Origin: Ectocarpus siliculosus
Lineage: Eukaryota > Sar > Phaeophyceae > Ectocarpales > Ectocarpaceae
Length of the DNA: 64,000 nt
Direction of reading: 5' to 3'
Assembly: GCA_000310025.1 (NCBI GenBank)
Contig: FN649747.1
Coordinates: forward strand, 1,310,519 to 1,374,518
Shown: piece by piece, positions 34,201 through 45,200 of the stretch
Numbering within the stretch: the stretch's first letter is position 1
How the letters are laid out: each line of letters opens with the position of its first letter
Notes under the pieces: generated by a model
Database searches by the model: none
What the model was told of the DNA's origin: nothing
Seen by the model: only the letters and a program-made list of their open reading frames with translations
Made by a program: the position numbers and the translations under genes

Positions 34201-35614
34201 AACTACCTGCGCATGGGGGAGGGAGAGTCGTTCTTCATGGCGGCTAACGAGCCCCACGCCTACCTCAAGGGAGACATCTTGGAGGTGTGTTAAGCTTGGG
34301 TATGTTCACAACTCCGTCGCTGAGCCTCGCTCGACGCCATATTGCTTCGCTACAACGAGGCGCGGCGCGTTGTAGTACCTATCCTTTATACAGGCTTGAC
34401 GATTTCGTGGCGATCTGTGTGTTCGGAAGGGGAAGGCGGAGGAACCTTGGTGGGGTTAGTAGATGATTTGATTATGTCCGTAGAGGCACCGTGTGCTCGG
34501 CTTTGGGTCTACTTCGGCCACCCACGAAGTCAGAGAATCACCGACGAAGAATGATGCTCACCAACAATATACGGCACGGCAATGCACTTCTCTGTACGTG
34601 TTACTGTGCTCCACCTCCTCAACATTCCTCCATCAACTCGCACAAAATTTCCACAGGTGATGGCCCGCTCGGACAACGTGGTTCGCGTGGCGCTCACCCC
34701 GAAGCACCGTGACGTGCCCCTGCTGTGTCAGATCCTGACGTACAACATGGGCGCGCCTCCCATCGTCACGCCCATCCAGGTAGACCAGTTTTGCTCGAGA
34801 TACACCCCCCCCATCAAGGACTTCGAGATGCTGGATATACAGGTGTGTTGTTGAACGAAAAAAACTACGAAAATACCCAGGAATCTAACGTGCGGTGTTC
34901 GGACGCACCATGTTGTCGTGAAATGAAAAGCGCGTTTTTGAAAGTAGCCTTTTATTGAAACAGTTTTTTGCAGCTTTCCTCCGCCCGCCTTAATCGTGTA
35001 GAGCAAGCCATACAGATGCCGCCAGAAACCTGTGAACATTTTTATGTCGCCAACATGAGAGGTTGCCATGGACTCAGGTTCTTACGACATTTGTCGGTAC
35101 TGGCCATGTCTCGTACTGGCCATGTCTCGTCCATGTACCGCACGCTGAAGTCCAGGGGATGACGTCATCGTTGCCACTGGTGCCAACGCTGTGCTTTATG
35201 AACAAGAGCAGGAAGAAGAGACCAATACACCAATCGGCTTCAAACTCAACCTCTTCGCCCCGTGGCAACAAGTGAAGTCATGACAGGTTCACATTCTAAA
35301 CACCATACACACGGGGCAGTGCAAAGGATTCGATGATATCAGTGCCCCGGGCGTGATCGTCTCCGCAGGTGCCGCACGGCCAGGAGTACGCCACGCCGCC
35401 AGCGCCGGTGGCGGCGCTAGCCGTAGTCATGGCCGGTACCGGCTTCGCATGCGCCGGGAACGGGAGGCAAAGGCTCTGCCGGGGGATGGCCTTCTTCGTG
35501 CCTGCTGAGACGACGGTCGTGTACACCAACAGTTGCGTGGCTGGCGAAGCGGCGCTGTGGGTCTGCCTGGCCAGGTCCAACATCAACTATCCCGAGGGCT
35601 GCGAGGAAAGTTGA
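27825..35614 (+). CDS. MPI: Mannose-6-phosphate isomerase, type I (copy 2, complete)
   Basis: Second type I phosphomannose isomerase. Exons: 27825-27905, 28501-28625, 29111-29236 (acceptor uncertain), 29437-29578, 30713-30876, 32620-33558, 34129-34284, 34657-34842, 35369-35614 (stop TGA). Motifs: [118 protein letters not shown], and a C-terminal lobe ending [16 protein letters not shown]. All zinc ligands (Gln, His, Glu, His) are present. Oddities: the intron after 29578 has a GC donor (ATTG/GCAAGT); exon 6 inserts about 290 Ser/Gly/Asp-rich residues in the helical region; exon 2 ends in phase 2 but no AG in matching phase precedes the [11 protein letters not shown] block, so a micro-exon or a 1-nt sequence error is likely there. 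Confidence 0.95.
29872..29936. repeat. Short inverted repeat in PMI copy 2 intron
   Basis: GTTGGTACTTCCCATGGGAC is answered by GTCCCACGGGCAGTACCAAC, which could form a hairpin with CCATGG-rich loop sequence. It is intronic and its function is unknown. Confidence 0.55.
31209..31239. repeat. (CCG)n microsatellite in PMI copy 2 intron
   Basis: About ten CCG units lie in the 1.7-kb intron between exons 5 and 6. I see no exon in the rest of that intron. Confidence 0.85.
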
Positions 35615-38600
35615 TGGGGTGGTATTTTGACGAGAATCGCATTGGGGTGGTGGTCGGCACCGGCTGCTAAACAGATTGTGATTTGTTGATTATTGGTTGT
35701 GTGAGTTGCGTTGACGTTTTCAAGGGCTGGTGGTGTTGTGGATGATGGCACAAGCTAATTGTGTGGCCCGTGAAGGACCGACACCCAGGGGCTATCGTTG
35801 CCTGGCTGGAGACTCCCCCCTGGTTGTCGTTGCAGCAAAGCACAAATGAATTGTCACATTTTTTGTAAGGCGGGTCTCTCGGACCTAGTGCATAGCCTCG
35901 TGTTGTTGAGTATGGAAATATCTTGATTGAGTGTGTGCAAACTGAGCGATCGCGGTGTAATAAAAATACCGTAAACGACGTTGTTCTTTGTGTTTCTGCG
36001 TTGTATTTTATATTGGTCACCGCAAGGTGAGAGATTTTGGGTGTGCGAAGGAGTGTTTTCTTCCGTTCGTGACACTGTGCAGGGCAAGAATTCCTCTTTC
36101 GGGATCCGTTCTTCACTGCCTGTAACCGTACATGTGTAGATAATAGTGATTTCTTGGTATCTGTGCGAGCACTTTCGAAATGAAGTGTCACCCGAGAGGA
36201 TGGCGCGTTCGTCTCAGAGGTCTGTCATGGTATTCTCTATCACATGTGGATATCGCCTTTGCGTTGTGGGGTGTTCCGTCGTGCGTGTCGTGGTGTGTGT
36301 TTGTGGTGAAACGGAGCATCATGTATAGTTATGCACCAATTATTTGTGTGGAGAAAATCTACTATCAGTGAGATCAGAGGAAGCTTTCCTGTTTTTTGTC
36401 CTAGTCCGCACTTGCGCGCGGTTAGTTGGCCAAGCACCCCCGGGTTTGCTCCCTCAGCCAGACCTGTCTCTCGTTGGCCGCTCTATCGCCTTGGTTCTCC
36501 TTTGTCTCACCCCAAGCTATACAACATGCCCAGGGCGTTGTTTGGGATTGCGATGATTTTCATATGTTCTGCGGACTAGGTACTACTTCAAGTCAGTAGG
36601 TGTCCCGATATAGTGCCGGTTGAATAGTGCCAACGTCCGGTATAGTGCCGGTAAGGTTTCTCGACACAGACACAGGCCTGAATAGTGCCGGTTTAGCACT
36701 ATTCAGGGCTGCCCACTATAGTGCCGGTTCAGGCACTATCGAACCCGTCAATAGTGCAGGTTCAGACCCCACACACAACCTTTTTTCGCCTCAAGCCTTC
36801 CACGCCAACAGGATTCGGAGACGGTTTCCCTTCGAGCTACAAGTATAGCTCGGTTTCTCTCGGTACGCGTGACGTCTTCAAATGTCACGGTATACCGATC
36901 GACCAGGTTCTACCAAAAGGCTGGGATTTCAGTAGTGAAGCGAGCGAAAAGGAAGACGGTGGTAGTGACGAAGGATATGGAAAATGTAGCCAAGGATAGC
37001 AGTGATGATGCAGGAGGGCAATATGGCGATGAGGGGAACAACAAGAGTTTCGAGCGAGATGACCTTCCTCACAACAAAGGCCGCAGGGGCGCAGAATCTA
37101 GAGATGAAAGCCTGAAAAATAGTGGGAACATATTAGTGAAGAGTGTAGTAGTGGTGGGAAATAAAATATTTCTAAGGAAGGATGAAAACACTCCGAGACG
37201 AACGCGTGTTCAAAGTAGTAAGCCTTGGCAGTCACGTAGTTCTCCTCTCTCTGTTGCTACCATTTCTCTCTTTTATCCAGAGAATAGCTCAGCCTCCTCC
37301 ATGACACCCTCTCACGGCCTTGAGAAACAAATATTTTCTGTTTTTGACCGCACTGAGACTGACGTCTTTTGGTTGGCCAGTCGTTTTTCTTGCTTCTGAA
37401 GGCTTGGTGGTCTTCTCTCTAGCTTTTTATCGAAGGAACAAGGGAGTTCGTTATCTTCTTCACCCCTTTTTTAGGTTGCATCTGCTTTTGTGTGCTCATG
37501 TAAGGAGCACTACATCCGTCCATGTTTTACCTCCAAATGTACATCGGGTGCGTGCATGAGCGTATTTCTTTCGCTGTCGAGGGGTGCCTTTGAGGTTGCC
37601 TGAATAGTGCCACGGCCTTCTTGCAATACAACACAGAATAGTTTGATAGCGAGGTGAACTTTTATCGGGCAGCACGGTCGACGGTTGAAAGGCAGCAGCA
37701 ACGTTTCACTATAGCGAGTGCTTGCGCTGAGGTGGGAAGAGAACAACTAACTGCTGATGTGCAACAATCTATCTGGTAAATGAAGTTAATTTTAATGTGA
37801 CCAATGCCGTGTTTTCGACAGTCCAAGAGCCTCACGAAACTTATTGAAGCCCGCCCACGTCGCCCACCTCACGATTGACCAAAATACCGTTCGTTTGGTA
37901 CTGTCAGCCCCGCAAAGCGCAAGCGCTGCACTCTGAAATCGAACAGTCCTGAATAGTGCCAAGCCGGCACTATAGAGGGGTTTTCAGGCCCTGAATAGTG
38001 CCGGTTTGGCACTATTTAGGCACAATTCTGAATAGTGCCGGTGCCCGGTATAGTGCCGGTCAAATCGCCTGGACACATATACCGGCACTATATCGGGACA
38101 CCTACTGTGTGTACGTACGGTACACGTTGTTCAAGACTGCCTGCTAAACAAGTGGAGAATTATTGTAGTGTGCAAGACTGCCTGCCAAACAGGTGAGGGT
38201 CCATTAAATCTTAGGTATGCCAAGCCCGACTTAATGGACGACAACGGACAGGGAATATACTTCTCGCAATGGAAATTGAGGCAAACACCTGGAAAGGAAT
38301 TTGGGGCAAGATTCAGTAGGACAAATGCTGGCCTCCCTGATGACATACCAATGAGGGTGTATGTACAGCTGACCTCCAGACAATGTCTGCACCCTCTCTC
38401 TTTGGGCGCTTGTCATGCCACCTCTCTCTTTGAACGCTTGTTACTACGTCTTGTATATCCTGGTCCGAGAACAATGACCTGATTGGAGTCAACGTCGGAG
38501 GTACGACAACAAGGAAATGAAGCTCATCACTGATGTCGGGATCCAAACAAGCAACAAATAAATCACCCCAACTCGGATACGCGGCGCAATCTACACCTGC

Positions 38601-39265
38601 GGTAGTCTACACAGTGGTGATTTCCCTGGTGAGACTATAGAGACTGCATGGTTGTCTAAGCCACTTGAATGGGTAGTTTTTCTGTGCGTGTATTTATGTT
38701 CCCTTAATTCCAGCCGCTAGACTGCAGTCTCACCGCATTGCCGCATGCCGCATGTGGCGCCACGGAACCAACCGACACACATTTACCCGCATCTTCCATA
38801 CGCAGCCACGTCACGAAATCCGCTGTATGCTGATTGATGATCAATGGCTATGCATTTCCACAAATGCGGTGCATGTGACATATATTCAGTTGGGAGAGGA
38901 TCATGGACTGTAGACTGCTGTCTGATAGATATCTAATGTTACACATGAGTTCATAGCCTGCACTTGTTGCTTCTGCACGTGCGCCATGATCGCTGCATGC
39001 GCAGTTTTTCATTCGGCGTTTCATGTGAACCGCAACTTGGAATTAATTTCTAGCCCAATTTATCGGAGAACACGCACATGCGCTCACGGGCGCTCGTCAT
39101 TGGACAGAAGTCTTACTGCCGTGCGCGTTCGTGACGATATATCAGGTGCAGATTGCCCCTGCGTTCACATGAAGGCCGTAACTCTTTAACTGCCTCGTAC
39201 AGGCAAGTGCCCCCATCTGCAATTATTATTAGTTGCCTTACGGCGACGGCGGCCACGTCGCCGAG
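35615..39265. other. Intergenic region between PMI copy 2 and the coiled-coil gene
   Basis: 3.65 kb without recognisable exons. 36594-38107 is a terminal-inverted-repeat element. The flanks (35615-36593 and 38108-39265) carry no feature I can name beyond the putative promoter zone of the gene starting at 39266. Confidence 0.6.
36594..38107. mobile_element. Non-autonomous TIR DNA transposon, 1.5 kb
   Basis: The first 26 bases (CAGTAGGTGTCCCGATATAG then TGCCGG) are perfectly inverted at the right end (38082-38107). Subterminal zones hold many direct and inverted copies of ATAGTGCCGGT (about 36608-36760 and 37950-38095). If TA is the target duplication, the element proper is GGTGTCCC...GGGACACC, flanked by TA within a CAG/CTG palindrome, as in Tc1/mariner-like insertions. 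The middle has an open frame rich in Lys, Asp, Glu and Ser but no transposase motif that I can recognise. Perfect ends suggest a recent insertion. Confidence 0.75.
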
Positions 39266-42200
39266 ATGGATAGGTCTCCTTCTCGGTTGCGAAGTGCAGG
39301 GGGGAGCGTTGCATCTGGCGCCTCCATTCCTACGTCGCCAGAGAGTCAGTACGATGGCCGTGGTTCCTTGGTGGGCCGTAGCACTCGAGCTGCTGACCAT
39401 GCCCGAGACCAAGTGCAGTCGGCTCTTGACGGTCTTCTCAGCGACGACGACCCGTCAAACCCTCGATCGCCACCTGGAAGGTATGCGCCATCCATGGACG
39501 GCACTCGATCGCCAGGACAACCGGAAGCACAAGGACGGCGATCACTTGTCCCACCAGACCCTATTATTCCTATCGAAGCAAGCTATCCCCGCAGTGGTCG
39601 ATCGTCGACTGACCTGCTCTCTCCTGCTCGTAAAGCCTCATCAGTCAGGGCGGCCGCGGGCGGCGGCGGGTACACACCTACTGGTGCGGGAGGCAGGAGG
39701 TACGCTTGGGCTAAGAAACTGAAGTTCTGGCTACGCGGGTTGTCGGTGTGTTTTATCGAGGTTTTGTTGGTCTTTTTCCGCATACCAGCACGTTTTGCCG
39801 CGATGTTCGAACTTCCGTGCACAGCCAGTTGCCAGGATACTGCCTTTACGTGTGCTACCGCTGCTTGGTCTGGCAGGTGCTGACCAATTCCGGCTCGCAT
39901 TCAACAGCCGAAAGCCATACTCTGCCAAAAAGCACTGTTCCTGGACTGCATAACCCAATCTTTTTTGCCCAAATATGATTCTGCTATGGAACCAGAAAAC
40001 GAAGCAGCGTACGGTCACCGAAAGGCTACAACATGGGGACGTCCCAAAGACAAGCCGTGAATATCTCCACGTTAGAAGGGCTACAAGTGTTCCTGGACGA
40101 AAAACAGAAGGAGGTGGTCAAGGCACACGCTCGCCGAACGAACGAGCTCGAAGCGATGCTAGCCAAGGAAGAGAGCTATTTTGGCACCTTGCTAGAGTGA
40201 GATACGTCATTGCTGCTATCAGTCTGTGGTAGTGTTGAGCGTCAAGTATTGATTTGCTCATCAAGCGTACATTCAACTTGCCAGTCTACCCCTACTTTTG
40301 CCCTCTCCTATTGAATCTGAATAGTGGAGAATGTTCGACAAAGAATGGCTTGTGTAACACAGAAGAGAAACCCTCGTGGAGCACCCTTACCCCCCCTGTA
40401 GTCCTTTCGTTGTACTTGCTAGACCAAACCGCCGACAGACGGCCATGTACGTTAGTTTAGGATGCACGCGCGCCCAACGTTTTCTGTGCCAAGTTTGCAC
40501 TACACGTTCCACCAATGATCCACCACCTCTACGGCACGTCATTTTGATCGCACCGAACCAACCGTTCGCGGGGGCAGCATGGAGTTGGAGAAGCAAGGAG
40601 TAGCGCTCAAGGCCGCGTCCGCAATGCTGAAGGGGGGCAAAACAGCTGACAAGAGTCTATTTCGGCGCGGTAGTAAGCGACTGTCCAACGAGGGGGTGGA
40701 TGGCGCGCTGAACGCCAAACACCTTGACGAGATAAAAAAAGCCGAGCACCTCAAGAAAAAGCTCAAGGCGCATCATGACGAAGCGCGCGCCGTTCTGGCC
40801 AAGAAGCTTCAAGTGGAGAATGCCAGGTTAGCTCCGTCGAGGTCACACTCATCTACATTGCGGTTCTCTCCCACTGGCATGGGAGGCGTGGTTGTATTTC
40901 ACGTTGGCTTGTTATGCTTCCCGGTCAATGATCGTACCACGCATTACCTGACGTGGTGTGTTTCTGTGAGAAACAACTGACAATCGACAGGTACCTCGTT
41001 TTGCTGCATCTTTCGCCACTGTGCGGCATCGTCAATCGCACAGGACGGGACGCGTGATAAAGACAAACCTAGGCAAGTACGCGAACCCCAAGCTAGCCCA
41101 GGGTGCGAAGGCTGCGGTCCTTGCGAGCGTGGTCGAATATCTCAACGGAGAAGAGTTCGTCCGGATAGTGGCGGCGCCTCTGAACTACCAAAGCCCCGAC
41201 TTTGTTCGCGCGATGGAAGCCGAGTCAGGAGTGATGGAGATCAGCTTCAGCCCCACAAATGCGCGGCAGAGGTGGGTGATTGCACAAGCTGAGCATTCGA
41301 ACAACTTGTACTGTGCCGGATATGATATACACTAGTACGCGCTGAACAACATGTACATTGTACGCTACGCGGAAATGAACACCATGTGGTACGTTAGCTT
41401 TACGTTAGGTCACGCATCGCGGTCATTCTCGGGGATCTCGCATCCCTCCGCATCAGGCGTGAATGACGTTCGCGAGTCGATTGCGTCTTTCGACGTTAGC
41501 CATCAACGGCACGTGGAGTACGGACGAGTGTCCTGCTTCGAGCTCGGGCAACGGCACCGCTTATATGGCTGTATCCGACCCTTCACACACAGCGGTAGGT
41601 GGCACTGATAAAAGTGGGGCTATTATTGTACATGTTCTTAGCTGGTGCGTTGTCGTTCACCTCCTTGCTCACATACACTCCAGAAGTATGGCTTCTTTGC
41701 CGGTGGGCGCGCCTGACTACGACAGCAAGATGGCGCTGCTGCAAGAGCAGAAGGCAATAGAGCAACAACAGAGGATGGAGGAAGAAGCCCTCCGGCGACA
41801 AGAGGTAAATATGCCCAGTGACCCAGCCAGCGTATTCCCCGAACGGCTCTATGAGCAGCAGACACGCCGATGAGGAATCGGACTTCCCTAAACTCTACGG
41901 CCGCAGCTGTTACTACTGAGGGTTGGGTGCCGCTCCGAACGATCCCCCCAATGCCGAGAGGATGGAGCAGGGGCAAGCTTGGGTCGTTGTGCCTCACAGC
42001 GATTCACTGTCAACAATCGGTTCTGGGGCGGGAAGAACAGTAGTTCACATCAAGAATATGTCTCGTGCAATTCTAACCGACCTCTTTCGACTACATGCGG
42101 CAAGCAGAAAGCTGGAATGACACCCCCCGATGTTCGTACCTCTAGCTTTTACCTGTTAAGTCTCCCTCTAGAAGGGTTTCATCCTACAACTTCGTGTTGT

Positions 42201-45200
42201 GTGGAATACCCGTTGTTTGCGAAGATGCTGGAGCGCGAGAATAAAGCAGCCATGGAGCAGGATGCCGCCGACGCTCTTGCAATGGCCAACGCGGCGAATC
42301 AGAGGCGCTTGGAAGAGATGCAGAGGCAACAGGACGAAGAGCTCGAGGAGCAGAGGCGCCAGCTGGATGAGCACCAGGAACACCTGCGTAGAGAGGCAGA
42401 ACTCGCAAGGTGCAACGATATCTGTGTTCCTGGCCCTGGAAGAAACTCCTCCAGATTCCCAGTGTCCCAATGCTCAAAGGCCAGATGCGTTTGATCCAAA
42501 CAGTTCATGTCATTGCTTAGGCTTGGCCTTCTGGACGTTTACCTTTTGGTACTTCCGTGGTTGGTTTCTTGCTTTTCACCAATATTTATCGTGTGTCAAC
42601 AAGCAATAGCGAGCTCCGATCAAGAAATGGGCTAAAGCCAACCCGCCTGAGGGGCCTTCACGAAAACGCCTGCGTACATGTGCCTAGCACCTAACAATTC
42701 AACTTTGGTGGCACGAGAAGCAGTGACATATTCTGCCACTGTTGTAAGTGTTGAATGCATCGCTGTTGGTTTTCGCTTTTTGGCGCATGAAAGGATGCGG
42801 CACAAGGAAGAGCTCGACCTTCATCGCGCTGAGATGGAGAGAGAGAGGGAAGCCGTCGAGGCCCGCCAGGCCGAGGCAAAGCGCCTGCAGGTACAGTGTG
42901 TTGCCAAGTTTTCGGGTGCTGTGTTTCTTCACGTAGGATCGAACGCACTCACCAGCCAGCCGATGACAAGCAGTCAACACCAGCGAGTGTGTGTCTTTGG
43001 TTGCAATCAATCGTGTCATCGATCATGCTAATAGAGCCGACCGGGGAATGACGATCGCCAGTCTCAGGACAAGATGACCGTTCAAACCATGAAGAGGGCT
43101 TTAACATTCGTCTCATAAACATCGACATCGTTGTTCTACTGGCCAACAAAATACGCCAGCCGTATCAAGCTAAATGCTCCACAGTTCGAACCGGGTCACG
43201 CCTGGAGACAACTGGGTGGCTTGGAATTCTAAGGGGAATACTAAGAATAAGCTTTGTTGAAAAACGATTGGAAATCTATGGTCTTTCTCTTCGCAATGAC
43301 ACCCGTTCTACTTGTAACCTCTGCCCTGCACCTCCTCCGGCCTGCTCTCCAAAGGCGAAGAACGAAAATACGTGGTCATCCTAACCAGGCGTAAGGATCA
43401 AGCAAGAAACACATCGAAATAATAAGACCGTGAAAATTATGGGAGGGCATGAAATAATGCAACTTCAATATCAGTGGCGAAACTGAAAGACGTGTGGATG
43501 AAAATCGCCAGGAAAAACTAAAAAATAGTACCTGAAGCAACTTGAGAGCTTCCGCATGTGTAAGGAAGGTAAAAAATAAACGAAGTATTTTGGCGCGGAG
43601 CCGAGTGTTGGCCCTTGGCCCATGATTATCGAAAGATTGGCCCCAATAATGGAGGTTAAATTCGCGTCGAATATGGAGCCCAACGGAGCGACATGGGGGA
43701 GAACGTTTTCCTTCTCGAACCCCAGGACCAAGCGTTGGAACTGATGATGTTTTGGCCCAAATGTGGAACTCAAGTGGGGAACGCTCCCACGATTCAGGGA
43801 GTTCCGAAAGAACACACGTAAAAAATAGACGAACGAATCAGTGAGAGAACGACAGACTCAAACATGGACAAAACACCCGTTGGTAGCCGTCTTCTTTCAG
43901 GTTGGTTTTTACTTGAAAATCGATAGTTTTTGGTTGTCAACCTGCATCGGTAGGAGGAGGAGCTAGAAAAGCAGCGGCAGGAGATGCGACGCAAGCACGA
44001 GGAGGACATGGAGCTACAGCGGCAGGAGCTTGCGAGGCACGCAGAGGAGGTGGCCAGGCACAAGGCCGAGCTTGCGAAACACAACGAGGTAAGGGGAGGA
44101 AGGTGGCGGGTGTGCTCGTGAAACGCACGACGTAGTCGGTAAACCATAGACCTCGCATTCCCGGTGAGGGGCGTTAGCCGAGACTTCTACCGGGAACGAT
44201 ACACGTTGAGGACAACCGTACCACCTACGGTGCTTGGTGGATGAGAATATCCTTTGCGTGACACTCCTGCCACACATGTAAAAACGTGCGTTGGCACACG
44301 ACACGATCCGCTACCACTTACGTTCTCTAGGGCGTGGGTTTGGAGAATGGCGTTCTTACCAGCCAGAGTGATTCACCAGGAGTGGTGCACCATCAACAGG
44401 TATACGCTGGGCGTGGTGACTCTGGCCGAGAAGGATCACGGATCCCCCCGTTCATGGTTTTTTAGGCATCGGACAGTCGTGATACTGCGACGTATGCGTT
44501 CACTATGGCTTGAAACGCGCAACAATGTTCGTCGGCGATGTCGTGTTGTTGTCGCATCGGCGTCGGGAAATCTCCAAGAGAAAATTGAGGTAAGGATGCC
44601 TACATTCATGGTGGGTACGGCAAAACTCTTTATCAGCAACTGTGAAAAGAGAGAATTGTCCTCGACAGACGTTGGGGAGATTGTACCTTTATGAAGGTGG
44701 TCTCCACATTACACCCCCTTTTTCGAGACTTCTTGTTTGCTAGGTAAGAGAAGTCTTCTTGGGGTAACCGGACCCCGACCGGCTGGCGGCGGGGCGATTC
44801 ACTTTTCTTCACAATCCTCTGTGCGTGATTACACGGGTTCGCTACGTCCGCCACGTCATCAGAAGTTCCGAGTTCGATAGCCAGTGCGTCCTTCTTTGGC
44901 CCACCCACCGTTTTTCTTTTTCCGTTGCCCGGAAGAAAACTTGGTGCGCAGCGGGGTTTGAACCCGTGTCTTTTTGCAACCAAAAGCAGACACTCTGGCA
45001 TCTCTTCGTCGACGCCATTGTGAAAAGCGAGAATCGTCCTCGACAGACGTTGGGGAGAGTGTACCTCTATGAAGGTGGTCTCCACACAACAACCTAGAGA
45101 AAGACGACGACAACATTAAGCTCAACGTACGCTACGCAACAACAACCAGCTGCAGAGTGAATATGGGGGATTTGTCCTGTCGTCAACGTGTGTAGCTTTG

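Noticed and set aside
41463-41595. Extra exon in the coiled-coil gene before 41684
   Set aside because: Open reading with a GTAGGT donor, but the exons 41044-41271 and 41684-41804 already join in phase without it.
44940-45018. tRNA-like gene in antisense inside TRIM copy B
   Set aside because: Only the 3'-terminal 18 nt match a tRNA. It is better explained as a primer-binding site; cloverleaf arms do not form.
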